Assembly: GCF_001824475.1 (NCBI RefSeq)
Contig: NZ_MHXN01000046.1
Location: 106,947-170,946 of the forward strand
DNA: 64,000 bases
Reading direction: 5' to 3'
DNA from: Phenylobacterium sp. RIFCSPHIGHO2_01_FULL_69_31
GTDB taxonomy: Bacteria; Pseudomonadota; Alphaproteobacteria; Caulobacterales; Caulobacteraceae
The notes under the pieces are model-generated. The model ran no database searches, was not told the DNA's origin, and saw only the letters and a program-made list of their open reading frames with translations. Of this stretch, positions 42,256 to 50,248 are shown piece after piece (the first letter of the stretch is position 1; each line of letters starts with the position of its first letter). Position numbers and translations under genes: made by a program.

Positions 42256-43811
42256 GCCGCCTCCGCAAAGGGGATCCGCTCGGAGAGCGAGAACAGCTCC
42301 TCGAGGTCGTCAAACCTGTAGGCGTCGATGCTGAGACCGTTCTCCTCAGCCAGGCGCAGGCGAGCGCCTGCCAGGTCCAGAGAGGGAAAGAGGAAGTAGT
42401 CCTGCGCCTCGGCATCACCTGGCGCCATGCGGATCGCCACCGTTACGTCGGGCGACAGGCCCAGGTCGAAGCCGAACTGCCAACGCAGGCCTCCGCCGGG
42501 GGTCTGACGGCAGCGCGCAATAGCCACAGACAGGCTGAGCTCGCCGTTGACGGTTAGCAGTCCATCGGCCCGCTCGGACACGAAGCCCCCGGTCCGTTCC
42601 ACACCGCCCCGCACCGCCTCGACGACGTGGGGATGGAGGGCGCGGAGCCTGCGATTGATCTCGAGGAAGCGGTAGTCGCGGTCGGGATTGTAACCGACGA
42701 GTTGATAGGCCCGCAGGAGGCTGCCGAAGCGGCTCCGATAGGCGCTCGAGGACGGCATCCCGGGCCGTTCGTCGATGACGAGACCAGAGACCGCGCCCCG
42801 CTCCTCCAGCAGCAACCGCAGCCGGGTGAGCATTTCGTCGTCTGTGAGCCGCTTGGCCCGCGCCAGGATGATCTCGCGGGCTTCAAAGAAGGTCGCTGCT
42901 GGAACGATCGCCTCGAAGACGCCCTCGGCGCGCACCCATCGGTCCGGCGGATTTTGCACCCGCTGCTGCTTCAGCTTGAAAGAGACACGATTGAAGACGT
43001 TGTGGCCGATGTACTTTTCGTTGGTCAGCACCTGGTGGACCGTCGCCCGCGTCCAGGCCCGTTCGCGGTCCGTCAGGAGGCCCTCAGCGTTCAACTGCTG
43101 CGCAATCGCCGCCTCGGTCATCCCCGTCGTCACGAACAGGCGATAGATCCGACGGACAACGGCCTGCTCTTCCTCTGGGCCCGGGGTCAAAATGACCCGG
43201 TCCGTCTGCAGGCTCTTGTGCTCGCCGACTTTCAGCAGCCCTTTCGACTGACCCTTGTCGTCGAGCAGCATGCGCCGCAGACCGAAGCCGGCCGGGCCGC
43301 CCTGCCGGAACCCGAGCTCGATCAGGCGGCATTGCCCGGCGAAGACTTTCGAAGAGAGCTCGCGGCTGTATTCGCCCGCCATCGCGCGCTTCACGCTCTT
43401 GACGATGGTCGAGACGGGCGTCCCGTCGTTCTCGAACTGCTCGGCGCAGTAGACCACCCTCACGCCGCCTTTTCGGCAGAGGTACTCGTAGTAGGCGCTC
43501 TCGTCGGCGTCCTGGAACCGGCCCCAGCGAGAGACGTCGTAGACGAGGAGCACCTCAAAATCGGCGCGGCCAGCCTCAATCTCCTCGATGAGTAGTCGCA
43601 GCCCGTCGCGGCCTTCGATGTTGAGCCCGCTGCGCCCCTCGTCGGCAAAGGTGCGCACGATCCGCAAGCGGTGCCGCTCGGCATAGGCGGCGATCGCGTC
43701 TGCTTGGTTTTCCGTCGAATAGCGCTGATGGTCGGTGGACATGCGGACGTACTGCGCCGCGCGGCGGAAGCCCGCTTGGTCCGGGTTGTCGATCTCTACG
43801 GCGAAAGCCAC
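42252..43811 (-). CDS. Large serine recombinase
   Basis: A 519-residue recombinase. The N-terminal resolvase domain has the catalytic serine in YVRMSTDHQRYS and the RxxR-type motif region VYDVSRWGRFQDADES. The Recombinase domain follows with RRIYRLFVTTGMTEAAIAQQLN and TRATVHQVLTNEKYIGHNVFNR. The C-terminal 180 residues are basic and lack an obvious four-cysteine zinc ribbon. The GTG at 43811 is preferred to the longer frame to 43883 because AGGGAG lies ten bases upstream and because the extension crosses a palindromic operator. It heads an operon with two ParB-like genes. It may integrate, invert or resolve DNA; nothing here links it to the tRNA site. Confidence 0.88.
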   Translation of the reverse strand: MAFAVEIDNPDQAGFRRAAQYVRMSTDHQRYSTENQADAIAAYAERHRLRIVRTFADEGRSGLNIEGRDGLRLLIEEIEAGRADFEVLLVYDVSRWGRFQDADESAYYEYLCRKGGVRVVYCAEQFENDGTPVSTIVKSVKRAMAGEYSRELSSKVFAGQCRLIELGFRQGGPAGFGLRRMLLDDKGQSKGLLKVGEHKSLQTDRVILTPGPEEEQAVVRRIYRLFVTTGMTEAAIAQQLNAEGLLTDRERAWTRATVHQVLTNEKYIGHNVFNRVSFKLKQQRVQNPPDRWVRAEGVFEAIVPAATFFEAREIILARAKRLTDDEMLTRLRLLLEERGAVSGLVIDERPGMPSSSAYRSRFGSLLRAYQLVGYNPDRDYRFLEINRRLRALHPHVVEAVRGGVERTGGFVSERADGLLTVNGELSLSVAIARCRQTPGGGLRWQFGFDLGLSPDVTVAIRMAPGDAEAQDYFLFPSLDLAGARLRLAEENGLSIDAYRFDDLEELFSLSERIPFAEAA

Positions 43812-43839
43812 GACACGCTCCCTGCTTCGGGGGCGTTTC

Positions 43840-43858
43840 TTCAAACAGATTGTTTGAA
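43840..43858. promoter_or_regulatory. Palindromic operator before the recombinase operon
   Basis: TTCAAACAGATTGTTTGAA has 8-bp arms around a three-base centre and lies 29 bases before the recombinase start and just after the stop of the XRE-type regulator gene. It is a strong candidate operator for the recombinase-ParB-ParB operon, most simply bound by the adjacent regulator. Confidence 0.6.
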
Positions 43859-43883
43859 AGCCTGCAAGCCGTGGCGCGCGCAA

Positions 43884-44186
43884 CTAGCCGGCTTTTGGGG
43901 GCTCCGCCTCCACGATCGACCAAGGATGGCACTCTAACGCCGCCCCCAATCTGCGAAGCCACTCCACCGTGAGCTGGCGCTTCCCAAGTTCCAAGTGGCT
44001 GACTTGCTGATTGGTTGTCCCCAATCGCGCCGCCAAGTCGGCGAGCGTGAGACCACGCGCTTCGCGCAACTCCCGCAGCCTGTTCGGAGGCGAACTGAGC
44101 GCCTCAGAGGTCGGACGGGAAACGCGCGGCGCAATCACGCCTCCAATATGCCCGAGCGTGATCGTGGATGACCAGAACTCGACCAC
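43884..44186 (-). CDS. XRE-family transcriptional regulator
   Basis: A 100-residue regulator with one helix-turn-helix: LRELREARGLTLADLAARLGTTNQQVSHLELGKRQLTVEWLRRLGAALE, about residues 37-85 (quoted here only as its boundary motifs LRELREARGLT and VEWLRRLGAAL). The tail is short. It starts with GTG at 44186, but the first 30 residues are not typical and the true start may be further in. It lies directly upstream of the recombinase operon in the same direction and probably controls it through the palindrome at 43840. Confidence 0.8.
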   Translation of the reverse strand: MVEFWSSTITLGHIGGVIAPRVSRPTSEALSSPPNRLRELREARGLTLADLAARLGTTNQQVSHLELGKRQLTVEWLRRLGAALECHPWSIVEAEPPKAG

Positions 44187-44311
44187 GATCCGGCAACGTG
44201 AAGCGCTTCACGACCCAGCGCCGCGACCCAGAACGAACGTGAGGCCGCACGCGCGAGGGTTCAGCCGCTGGCCTGCCCTCTAACAAGAAGAGTGTGCTGG
44301 AGATCTGACAC

Positions 44312-44560
44312 GTGAACGAGATTTCGGGTGAGCACTTCCTGACCGAGGACGAGGTGGTGGCGCGTTATCGAAATGCCCTTACCGCGGGGACGCTTCGCAA
44401 CTGGCGCTCAAAGGGTCAGGGGCCGGCCTTCACGCGGATCGGCAAGGCAGTGCTGTACGCGCGCGCAGATTTGGAAGACTGGGAGGCTCAGCGTCGGAGC
44501 AGACCGTCTCAGCAAGCTTGTGAGCTCAGTGAGTCGGAGCCCTCGCCGAGCGGTTCTTAG
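44312..44560 (+). CDS. Helix-turn-helix protein of the AlpA/excisionase type
   Basis: An 82-residue protein with a MerR-like winged helix: HFLTEDEVVARYRNALTAG and TLRNWRSKGQGPAFTRIGKAV, followed by LYARADLEDWEAQRR. This is the HTH_17 pattern of AlpA regulators and recombination directionality factors. A GGAG lies eight bases before the GTG start at 44312. It is divergent from the XRE regulator and recombinase, which suits a role as excisionase or as switch for the element's excision. Confidence 0.8.
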   Translation: MNEISGEHFLTEDEVVARYRNALTAGTLRNWRSKGQGPAFTRIGKAVLYARADLEDWEAQRRSRPSQQACELSESEPSPSGS

Positions 44561-44716
44561 GCCTGTGGTGCCACGCGCGCGCAGTTTTCTTGCGGTGGCG
44601 GCGGAGGATGCTTTCGCGAGGTGCGAACTGTGACACGCGACCGACAGCGCCGCCTTGTCGATCCACGATCGCGTCGATACTCCACGTAAACGAGTAGCTT
44701 TCGCGGGCCTGATGCA

Positions 44717-45211
44717 ATGGTTGTAGGCGGATCGCATCGCTCGCCCAATTGGCGAGCTCACATCGGAGCCACACTCAAAGGCCTAAGACGCCTCCGTAAC
44801 GTGCGCCCGCCGCAGATGGCAGAGCGACTACACTTGTCGATCCGTGCCTACGAAAATTTCGAGAACGGCAAGGGGCGACTCAACGTTGAACGTCTCCTGC
44901 GCGTGGCGACGCTGCTGGACGCTGACCCCTACGCCACTCTGACGGCGCTCGACGTGGGCTCACCCGAGTTCGCCCAGCGCTGCGCCAACAACAAACTCAT
45001 GAGCATCCTCATGCTCGCCCTCCGCGACTTCGACCGTAAGGCGCAGGACGCGATCGTGGGCCTCGACCCGCTTTTCCTTATGAAGGCCTTCAGCGCATTC
45101 TTCGATCAGTTGGCCGAGCACGCCGCCGAACAGCAGGAGGTCATCGCGCGCTGGCAGCGGCTGCGCGACAATCCCGACGAGGACGGCGGGGGTGAGCCCG
45201 AAGCAGACTAG
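44717..45211 (+). CDS. Helix-turn-helix regulator, XRE type
   Basis: A 164-residue protein with an N-terminal XRE-type helix-turn-helix (IGATLKGLRRLRNVRPPQMAE, RLHLSIRAYENFENGKGRL, then VERLLRVATLLDADPYA) covering about residues 16-75. The remaining 85 residues are helical and acidic at the end, likely a dimerisation or sensing part. The stop overlaps that of the convergent LuxR-type gene by four bases. Regulation of the transfer genes to its right is likely but not shown. Confidence 0.78.
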   Translation: MVVGGSHRSPNWRAHIGATLKGLRRLRNVRPPQMAERLHLSIRAYENFENGKGRLNVERLLRVATLLDADPYATLTALDVGSPEFAQRCANNKLMSILMLALRDFDRKAQDAIVGLDPLFLMKAFSAFFDQLAEHAAEQQEVIARWQRLRDNPDEDGGGEPEAD

Positions 45212-45459
45212 AGGAGGCCGAGCGCGCGGGCCTTGAGCACCGCCTGCACGCGCGTGTTGACCTCCAGCCGCTCGAACGCGATCGCGAGATAGCTCTCGAC
45301 GGTGCGGCCCGAGATCCCGAGGATCTGGCCGATCTCCCAGGCCGTCTTGCCTTCCTGCACCCATCGCAGGCAGTCGATCTGGCGGGACGTCAGCGGCAGC
45401 GCCTGGCGGCCGACGGCCTGCACAGGGGTGGGATCGCAAGAAGATTGAGCGGTCGCCAT
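45208..45459 (-). CDS. LuxR-type helix-turn-helix regulator without sensor domain
   Basis: An 83-residue protein made up almost only of a LuxR/FixJ-type DNA-binding domain: LTSRQIDCLRWVQEGKTAWEIG, then ILGISGRTVESYLAIAFERL. No autoinducer-binding or receiver domain is present. The ATG at 45459 follows a GGAGA site eight bases upstream; the open frame to 45507 has no such site. It is divergent from virB1, with a 268-base gap between them, and is a good candidate for controlling the transfer operon. Confidence 0.82.
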   Translation of the reverse strand: MATAQSSCDPTPVQAVGRQALPLTSRQIDCLRWVQEGKTAWEIGQILGISGRTVESYLAIAFERLEVNTRVQAVLKARALGLL

Positions 45460-45727
45460 TCCAGCACTCTCCATGCCGAGTTCGCGCGGCTGCGCTGCGC
45501 CTTTCAATCCAATGAAATTGTCATCCGTTCCGCCGGGAAAGGCGCAAAGCTCAGTTGTCCGCGATGTCTACGGCGGACCCGAAGAAAAGCTGCGCAATCC
45601 CTGCACACTTCCTGCGAATTCTGCACCCACCGGGCGCTCCACCGTAAGTCTGCGGCGGCCGCCCCCGTAGACCTACGGCTCGTAAGAGCAACGGCGACTC
45701 GCGAGCTTCGGCTGGAAAGGTCAAGCC

Positions 45728-46324
45728 ATGCCGCTCGACGCCGCCACCGTCCTCTCGCTCGCCGCCACCTGCGCGCCCGGCGTTGCGCCGGCCACGCTGC
45801 TGGCCGTGGCGCGGGTCGAAAGTGGGCTCGACCCGCTGGCCATTGGCGTCAACGGCCCGGCCCGAGAAACGCCGCGTCCGCGGGACGCGCAAGAGGCCGT
45901 GCGAGCGGCGCAGAGTCTGATCCGCGCAGGCCGCAACGTCGACCTGGGGCTATCCCAGATCAATTCGCGCAACTTGCCGGCGCTGGGCCTTAGCCTCGCC
46001 GACGCCTTCGACCCCTGCACGAACCTGCGCGCCTCGGCCCGCATCCTCGCGGCCGGCTATCGGGCGGCGCCCTCGCCTTCACCTCAGGCGCGGCTGCGGG
46101 TGGCGCTGTCGGTCTACAATACCGGCCACCCGGAGAGAGGCTTCGCCAACGGCTACGTCGCAAAGGTGGTGGGCGCCGCAGGCTTTGCTGACCCCCTCCT
46201 CGCCATTCGCCAACCGACACTGAAGCCCGTCCGCGTGCGCGCGGCCTGGTCCGTGTTCGCCGGGTCCCCGGACGCCGCGGACCACCCCTTCGTCCTCAGC
46301 TTCTCTACGGGAGACCGCCCGTGA
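45728..46324 (+). CDS. virB1: VirB1-like lytic transglycosylase
   Basis: A 198-residue lytic transglycosylase that opens peptidoglycan for assembly of the type IV secretion channel. The catalytic glutamate is Glu31 in LLAVARVESGLDPLAIGVN, and the goose-lysozyme-like pattern continues with VDLGLSQINSRNL and ALSVYNTG. A clear signal peptide is not seen. The stop overlaps the next start by four bases, as in most of this operon. It is the first gene of the transfer operon. Confidence 0.88.
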   Translation: MPLDAATVLSLAATCAPGVAPATLLAVARVESGLDPLAIGVNGPARETPRPRDAQEAVRAAQSLIRAGRNVDLGLSQINSRNLPALGLSLADAFDPCTNLRASARILAAGYRAAPSPSPQARLRVALSVYNTGHPERGFANGYVAKVVGAAGFADPLLAIRQPTLKPVRVRAAWSVFAGSPDAADHPFVLSFSTGDRP

Positions 46325-46629
46325 TCCGGACCCGTCTTCGGCGCGCTTCGCGCACGTTCGCTGTTGCCGCGGCCTGCGCGTGCCTCGCCAGCCCCGCCTT
46401 CGCCCAGACCGTCGGGGGCGACCTGGGCGGCTTCATCCAAAACATCATCGATTTGCTCAACAGCGGCGTGGTCCGCGGCCTTGCGGTGCTCGCGGTGATC
46501 ATCACCGGGATCGTCTGGATGTTCGGACAGATCGACCTGCGCCGCGCCGGTACGGTCGTCGTGGGCATCATCGTCATCTTCGGCGCCTCGACGATCGTCG
46601 ACCTCATCACCGGCGGGGGCGGCGGCTAG
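46321..46629 (+). CDS. virB2: VirB2-like conjugative pilin
   Basis: A 102-residue pilin precursor. A long signal sequence ends at ASPAFAQ (about residue 36). The mature part has two membrane helices, about 50-68 and 74-93, separated by a short loop with GQIDLRRAG, the typical VirB2/TrbC shape. A glycine-rich end closes the protein. It follows virB1 and precedes virB3, in the standard order. Confidence 0.88.
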   Translation: MIRTRLRRASRTFAVAAACACLASPAFAQTVGGDLGGFIQNIIDLLNSGVVRGLAVLAVIITGIVWMFGQIDLRRAGTVVVGIIVIFGASTIVDLITGGGGG

Positions 46630-46958
46630 TGGAAACCGAACGCCTCAAGGAGGATGTGCTCTTCCTCGCGTGCACGCGGCCCGCGCTCATCCTGGGCGTG
46701 CCGATGGAGGCGATGGGGCTCAACCTCATCGTCTCAACCACCGCCTTCCTGGGCGGCGGGTCGCTGCTCTACCTGCTCATCGCGCCGGTGTTGCATGTGG
46801 TGTTCCGCGCGGTCTGCAGGGCCGATCCCAACGCCTTCCGTGTGCTCTACCTCTTCATCGAGACGAAGGGCCGGGCCCGAAACGGCGGGCTCTGGGGCGG
46901 TAGCGCCGCCAGCCCGCTTCCGACCCGCCGTGCGCGCCGGAGCTTGCGCTATGGCTGA
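46629..46958 (+). CDS. virB3: VirB3-like inner-membrane protein
   Basis: A 109-residue protein starting with GTG at 46629, one base overlapping the virB2 stop. The sequence ETERLKEDVLFLACTRPALILGVPM is the standard VirB3 N-terminus, followed by two membrane stretches (about 24-42 and 48-65). The last residues are basic. VirB3 works with VirB4 in the inner membrane complex. It overlaps virB4 by eight bases. This gene is easy to miss because of the GTG start. Confidence 0.85.
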   Translation: METERLKEDVLFLACTRPALILGVPMEAMGLNLIVSTTAFLGGGSLLYLLIAPVLHVVFRAVCRADPNAFRVLYLFIETKGRARNGGLWGGSAASPLPTRRARRSLRYG

Positions 46959-49335
46959 CCTGCGCCTGCAGGCGACGCCCCGCAGCGCCCGCGATCGCGA
47001 GGCCGGTGTCCGTCGCAACCTGCCCTACGCGCGCCACGTCAACGAATGGGTGGTCGCCCTCGACACCGGCGCCCTGATGATGGCCTTTCGGGTCGATGGC
47101 GCGAGCTTCGAGACGGCCGACACCAGCGACATCAACGACCGCCAAACCAAGTTGAACGGCGCCTGGCGCAACCTCGCCTCGGACCGATTGGCGCTCTGGC
47201 ATCACCTCGTGCGCCGCCCGGCCGACCCTCCATCGGACGGCGCTTTCCGGTCGGGCTTCGCCCGAGACCTCGATGCTGCGTATCGCGTGCGGCTTGGGCG
47301 TTCGCGCGCCTTCACCAACGAGCTTTATCTCACGCTCGTCCTGCACCCGGCGCGGGACGCGGCGGACCGCACCCAGGCATGGGTGTCGCGCCTGATCCAC
47401 GCTAGCCGCGTCGACCTCGAAACGGACGACGCTGTCCGCGAGCTCGAAGACGCGGGCGGCGCGCTCGTGCAGCATCTTGCCCGCTATGGCGCCCAGCCGC
47501 TCACGCTCTACGAACGTGACGGGCTGTGGTTCTCGCGGCCGGCCGAGATGCTGCGGCTAATCCTGACAGGAGAGCGCTCGAGGGCGCCGCTCGTTCGAGG
47601 CCACCTCGGCGAGGCGCTGTACACGGCCCGCGTCATCTTCGGTCGCGAAGCGTTGGAGATCCGCGACGTCGCAAGCGCCCGCTACGGCGCGATGCTGGGG
47701 GTCAAGGAGTACCCGGCTGCGACCCGGCCAGGTGTCTGGGACAGCCTGCTGTCCGCCCCGTTCCCGCTTCTCGCGTCTCAATCCTTCAGCTTCCTCTCGA
47801 AGGCGGCGGCGCAGACGGTGATGACCCGCAAGCAGAACCAGATGCTGTCCGCGCGCGACCGCGCCGCCTCGCAGATCGAAGACCTCGACACGGGTCTGGA
47901 CGAGCTGATGTCTAATCGCTTCGTGATGGGCGAGCACCAAGCTTCGGTCCTCGTCTACGGCGACACGCCGCGCGCACTCGCAGACCATCTGGCTTCGGCC
48001 CGCGCCCTACTTGCCGACGCCGGCCTGGTGGCCGCCCGGGAGGACCTCGGGCTCGAGGCGGCGTTCTGGGCGCAATTCCCGGGCAACTTCCGCCTGCGCC
48101 TACGCCCTGCGGCGATTACCAGCCGCAACTTCGCAGGCTTCGCGCCCTTCCACACCCACCCCACGGGCCGCGCGCGCGGAAACCATTGGGGACCGGCGGT
48201 GACAACGCTCGCCACCTCGGCCGGGTCGAACTACGCCTTCAGCTTTCACGTCGGCGACCTTGGACACACCCTCATTTGCGGCCCCTCGGGATCCGGCAAG
48301 ACCGTCGTGCAGAACTTCATGCTGGCGCAGCTCGAGAAGCTCGGGGCGCAGCAGGTGTTCATCGACAAGGACCGCGGCGCCGAAGTCTTCGTCCGCGCTT
48401 GCGGCGGCACGTATCTGACCCTCGTCCCGGGCCAGCCCACCGGCTTTGCGCCCCTGAAGACGCTGAACGACACCCCCGCGGACCGCACGTTCCTGGGCGC
48501 GCTCGTGCGCCAGATGGTCCGCCATGGCGAGCGCGCCCTTACCCCGCAGGAAGATGCGGCGGTCGACGCAGCCGTCTCCGCGCTCCTGCCGCTGCCGGCC
48601 GCGAACCGCTCGTTCTCGGCGCTGCGCGCACTGCTCGGGCAGCGCGACGCCGGCGGGATTGGGGCACGGCTCGACCGCTGGCGCACGGGCCAGCCCCTGG
48701 GTTGGGCCCTCGATGGCGACATCGACGAAACGCCGCTCGGGGCGGACTTCGTGGGCTTTGACATGACCCATGTCCTGGACGCGCCGGAGGTGCGCACCCC
48801 GGTGCTGATGTATCTCTTTCATCGGCTGCAGCGGCTGGTGGACGGCCGCCGCCTGGTCATCGACGTCGACGAGTTTTGGAAGGCGCTCGGGGACGAAGCC
48901 TTTCGAGGCCTTGCTCAGGACGGCCTGAAGACCTTCCGAAAGCAGAACGCATTCCTCGTGCTGGGCACGCAATCGCCAGCGGACGTACTGCGCTCGCCGA
49001 TCGCGCATACGATCGTCGAGCAGTGCGCGACGAAGATCTTTCTGCCGAACCCGCACGCGAATGCGCGCGACTACATCGACGGCTTCGGGCTGAGCACGCG
49101 AGAGTTCACGCTCATCCGAGAAGAGCTCGCGCCGGCGCAGCATCGCTTCCTCATCAAGCAGGGCTTGGACTCGGTCGTGGCCGCCCTCGACCTCAGCGGC
49201 CTGGACGACGAACTCGCCATCCTCTCGGGACGCGCGGAGACCGTCGACCTTCTTGAGCGCCTGCGTGCTGAGCACGGCGACGACCCCGCCCGCTGGATGC
49301 CCCTCTTCCACTCCGCCCGGAGGCACTTGCCATGA
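46951..49335 (+). CDS. virB4: VirB4-like ATPase
   Basis: A 794-residue ATPase that powers assembly and substrate transfer in the type IV secretion system. The CagE/VirB4 N-terminal domain covers about 1-400. The Walker A motif CGPSGSGKTVV is near residue 445, followed by FIDKDRGAEVFVRACGG, and the Walker B region LVIDVDEFWKAL is near 635. The ATG at 46951 is inside the virB3 end. A much longer open frame upstream is only overlap with virB3. Length matches the family. Confidence 0.95.
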   Translation: MADLRLQATPRSARDREAGVRRNLPYARHVNEWVVALDTGALMMAFRVDGASFETADTSDINDRQTKLNGAWRNLASDRLALWHHLVRRPADPPSDGAFRSGFARDLDAAYRVRLGRSRAFTNELYLTLVLHPARDAADRTQAWVSRLIHASRVDLETDDAVRELEDAGGALVQHLARYGAQPLTLYERDGLWFSRPAEMLRLILTGERSRAPLVRGHLGEALYTARVIFGREALEIRDVASARYGAMLGVKEYPAATRPGVWDSLLSAPFPLLASQSFSFLSKAAAQTVMTRKQNQMLSARDRAASQIEDLDTGLDELMSNRFVMGEHQASVLVYGDTPRALADHLASARALLADAGLVAAREDLGLEAAFWAQFPGNFRLRLRPAAITSRNFAGFAPFHTHPTGRARGNHWGPAVTTLATSAGSNYAFSFHVGDLGHTLICGPSGSGKTVVQNFMLAQLEKLGAQQVFIDKDRGAEVFVRACGGTYLTLVPGQPTGFAPLKTLNDTPADRTFLGALVRQMVRHGERALTPQEDAAVDAAVSALLPLPAANRSFSALRALLGQRDAGGIGARLDRWRTGQPLGWALDGDIDETPLGADFVGFDMTHVLDAPEVRTPVLMYLFHRLQRLVDGRRLVIDVDEFWKALGDEAFRGLAQDGLKTFRKQNAFLVLGTQSPADVLRSPIAHTIVEQCATKIFLPNPHANARDYIDGFGLSTREFTLIREELAPAQHRFLIKQGLDSVVAALDLSGLDDELAILSGRAETVDLLERLRAEHGDDPARWMPLFHSARRHLP

Positions 49336-50033
49336 GACGGCTTCTTCCCCTCGCCATCATCGGCGCCCTCGCGTTCGGGCATCCGGCGCAGGCGCAACTC
49401 GTCGTCCACGACCCCACAAGCTACGCCAGCCTCATCCGCCAAGCCACGACCGCGCTCGACCAGCTGCGCGAGCTGCAGGCTCAGGTCAGCGAGGCCAAGC
49501 GCCTCTATGACGGCTTCAACACCGCCTCCGGCGCCGGTTCGCTCGCGGGACTTCTGAAGGCGCCCGAGCTGCGCGCCTACGTCCCCGACGTCGACAAGTA
49601 CGTCGCCGCCGCGCAAGGCGATCTCGCCGCGCTCGGCGACATCGGCCGCAAGGCCGCCGCGATCCGCGCAGAGGCCCGCCTCTATACGGCCCCGGCCGAC
49701 GACACAGCGGGCCAGGAGCTCGAGCGCCAGGGAGATCGCGTCGCCCGCGATCTGGCCCTCGGACGAGCAACGGCCGACGCCGGCGCTCAGAGGCTTCGCG
49801 GCCTCACCGACCTGCTCAACGCCCTGGACGCCGCCCCCAACGCCCGCGCGGTTATGGACCTGCAGGCCCGCATCTCAGCCGAGCAGGCGCTCAGCACGAA
49901 CGATCAGATGCGGCTGCAGGGTCTGCAGATGGCGCAAGACGCCGAGGCCCGCTTGCAAGCGCAGCGCGACCGGGAGCGGGCGGCCGCCCAAGCCGAGGAG
50001 CGCCTTGCATTGTTCCGTCGAGCGTTCCCGTGA
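49332..50033 (+). CDS. virB5: VirB5-like pilus-tip protein
   Basis: A 233-residue secreted helical protein. The signal peptide is MRRLLPLAIIGALAFGHPAQ-AQ. The mature part is almost all helix with long stretches of Ala, Leu, Gln and Arg, as in VirB5/TrbJ minor pilins: SLIRQATTALDQLRELQAQV near its start and ERAAAQAEERLALFRRAFP at the end. It overlaps both neighbours by four bases. VirB5 binds at the pilus tip and helps contact the recipient. Confidence 0.85.
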   Translation: MRRLLPLAIIGALAFGHPAQAQLVVHDPTSYASLIRQATTALDQLRELQAQVSEAKRLYDGFNTASGAGSLAGLLKAPELRAYVPDVDKYVAAAQGDLAALGDIGRKAAAIRAEARLYTAPADDTAGQELERQGDRVARDLALGRATADAGAQRLRGLTDLLNALDAAPNARAVMDLQARISAEQALSTNDQMRLQGLQMAQDAEARLQAQRDRERAAAQAEERLALFRRAFP

Positions 50034-50248
50034 GGTCGCTTGTGCTCAGCGCCTTAGCCCTCGCGGGATGCCACCCGCAACCGCGCTCCGTCTCCTACTT
50101 TGAAGCCCACACCAAAGAAGCGGAGCGAGTGGTCGAGGCCTGTAGGTCAGGAGGACATCGCGGAGCCGAATGCGACCACGCTCAAGCAGGACTCGCCGCC
50201 AGCCAGGCTTCAGCCCGGCAAGAGCTCTTCAAGAAGAGCTTTGACTGA
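50030..50248 (+). CDS. EexN-like entry-exclusion lipoprotein
   Basis: A 72-residue lipoprotein starting with GTG inside the virB5 stop. The lipobox is LALAGC (Cys14). The mature part has the EexN pattern: a SYFEAH start, a KEAERVVEACRSG helix, a second cysteine (ECDHAQAG) and a helical end. EexN proteins block entry of the same element into a cell that already has it. Position between virB5 and virB6 is the usual place for such genes. Confidence 0.75.
   Translation: MRSLVLSALALAGCHPQPRSVSYFEAHTKEAERVVEACRSGGHRGAECDHAQAGLAASQASARQELFKKSFD

Noticed and set aside
42252..43811. Serine recombinase as the integrase that used the tRNA-Leu site
   Set aside because: Insertion at tRNA 3' ends is typical of tyrosine integrases, and the recombinase lies 26 kb from the site. 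The true integrase is more likely near the right end.
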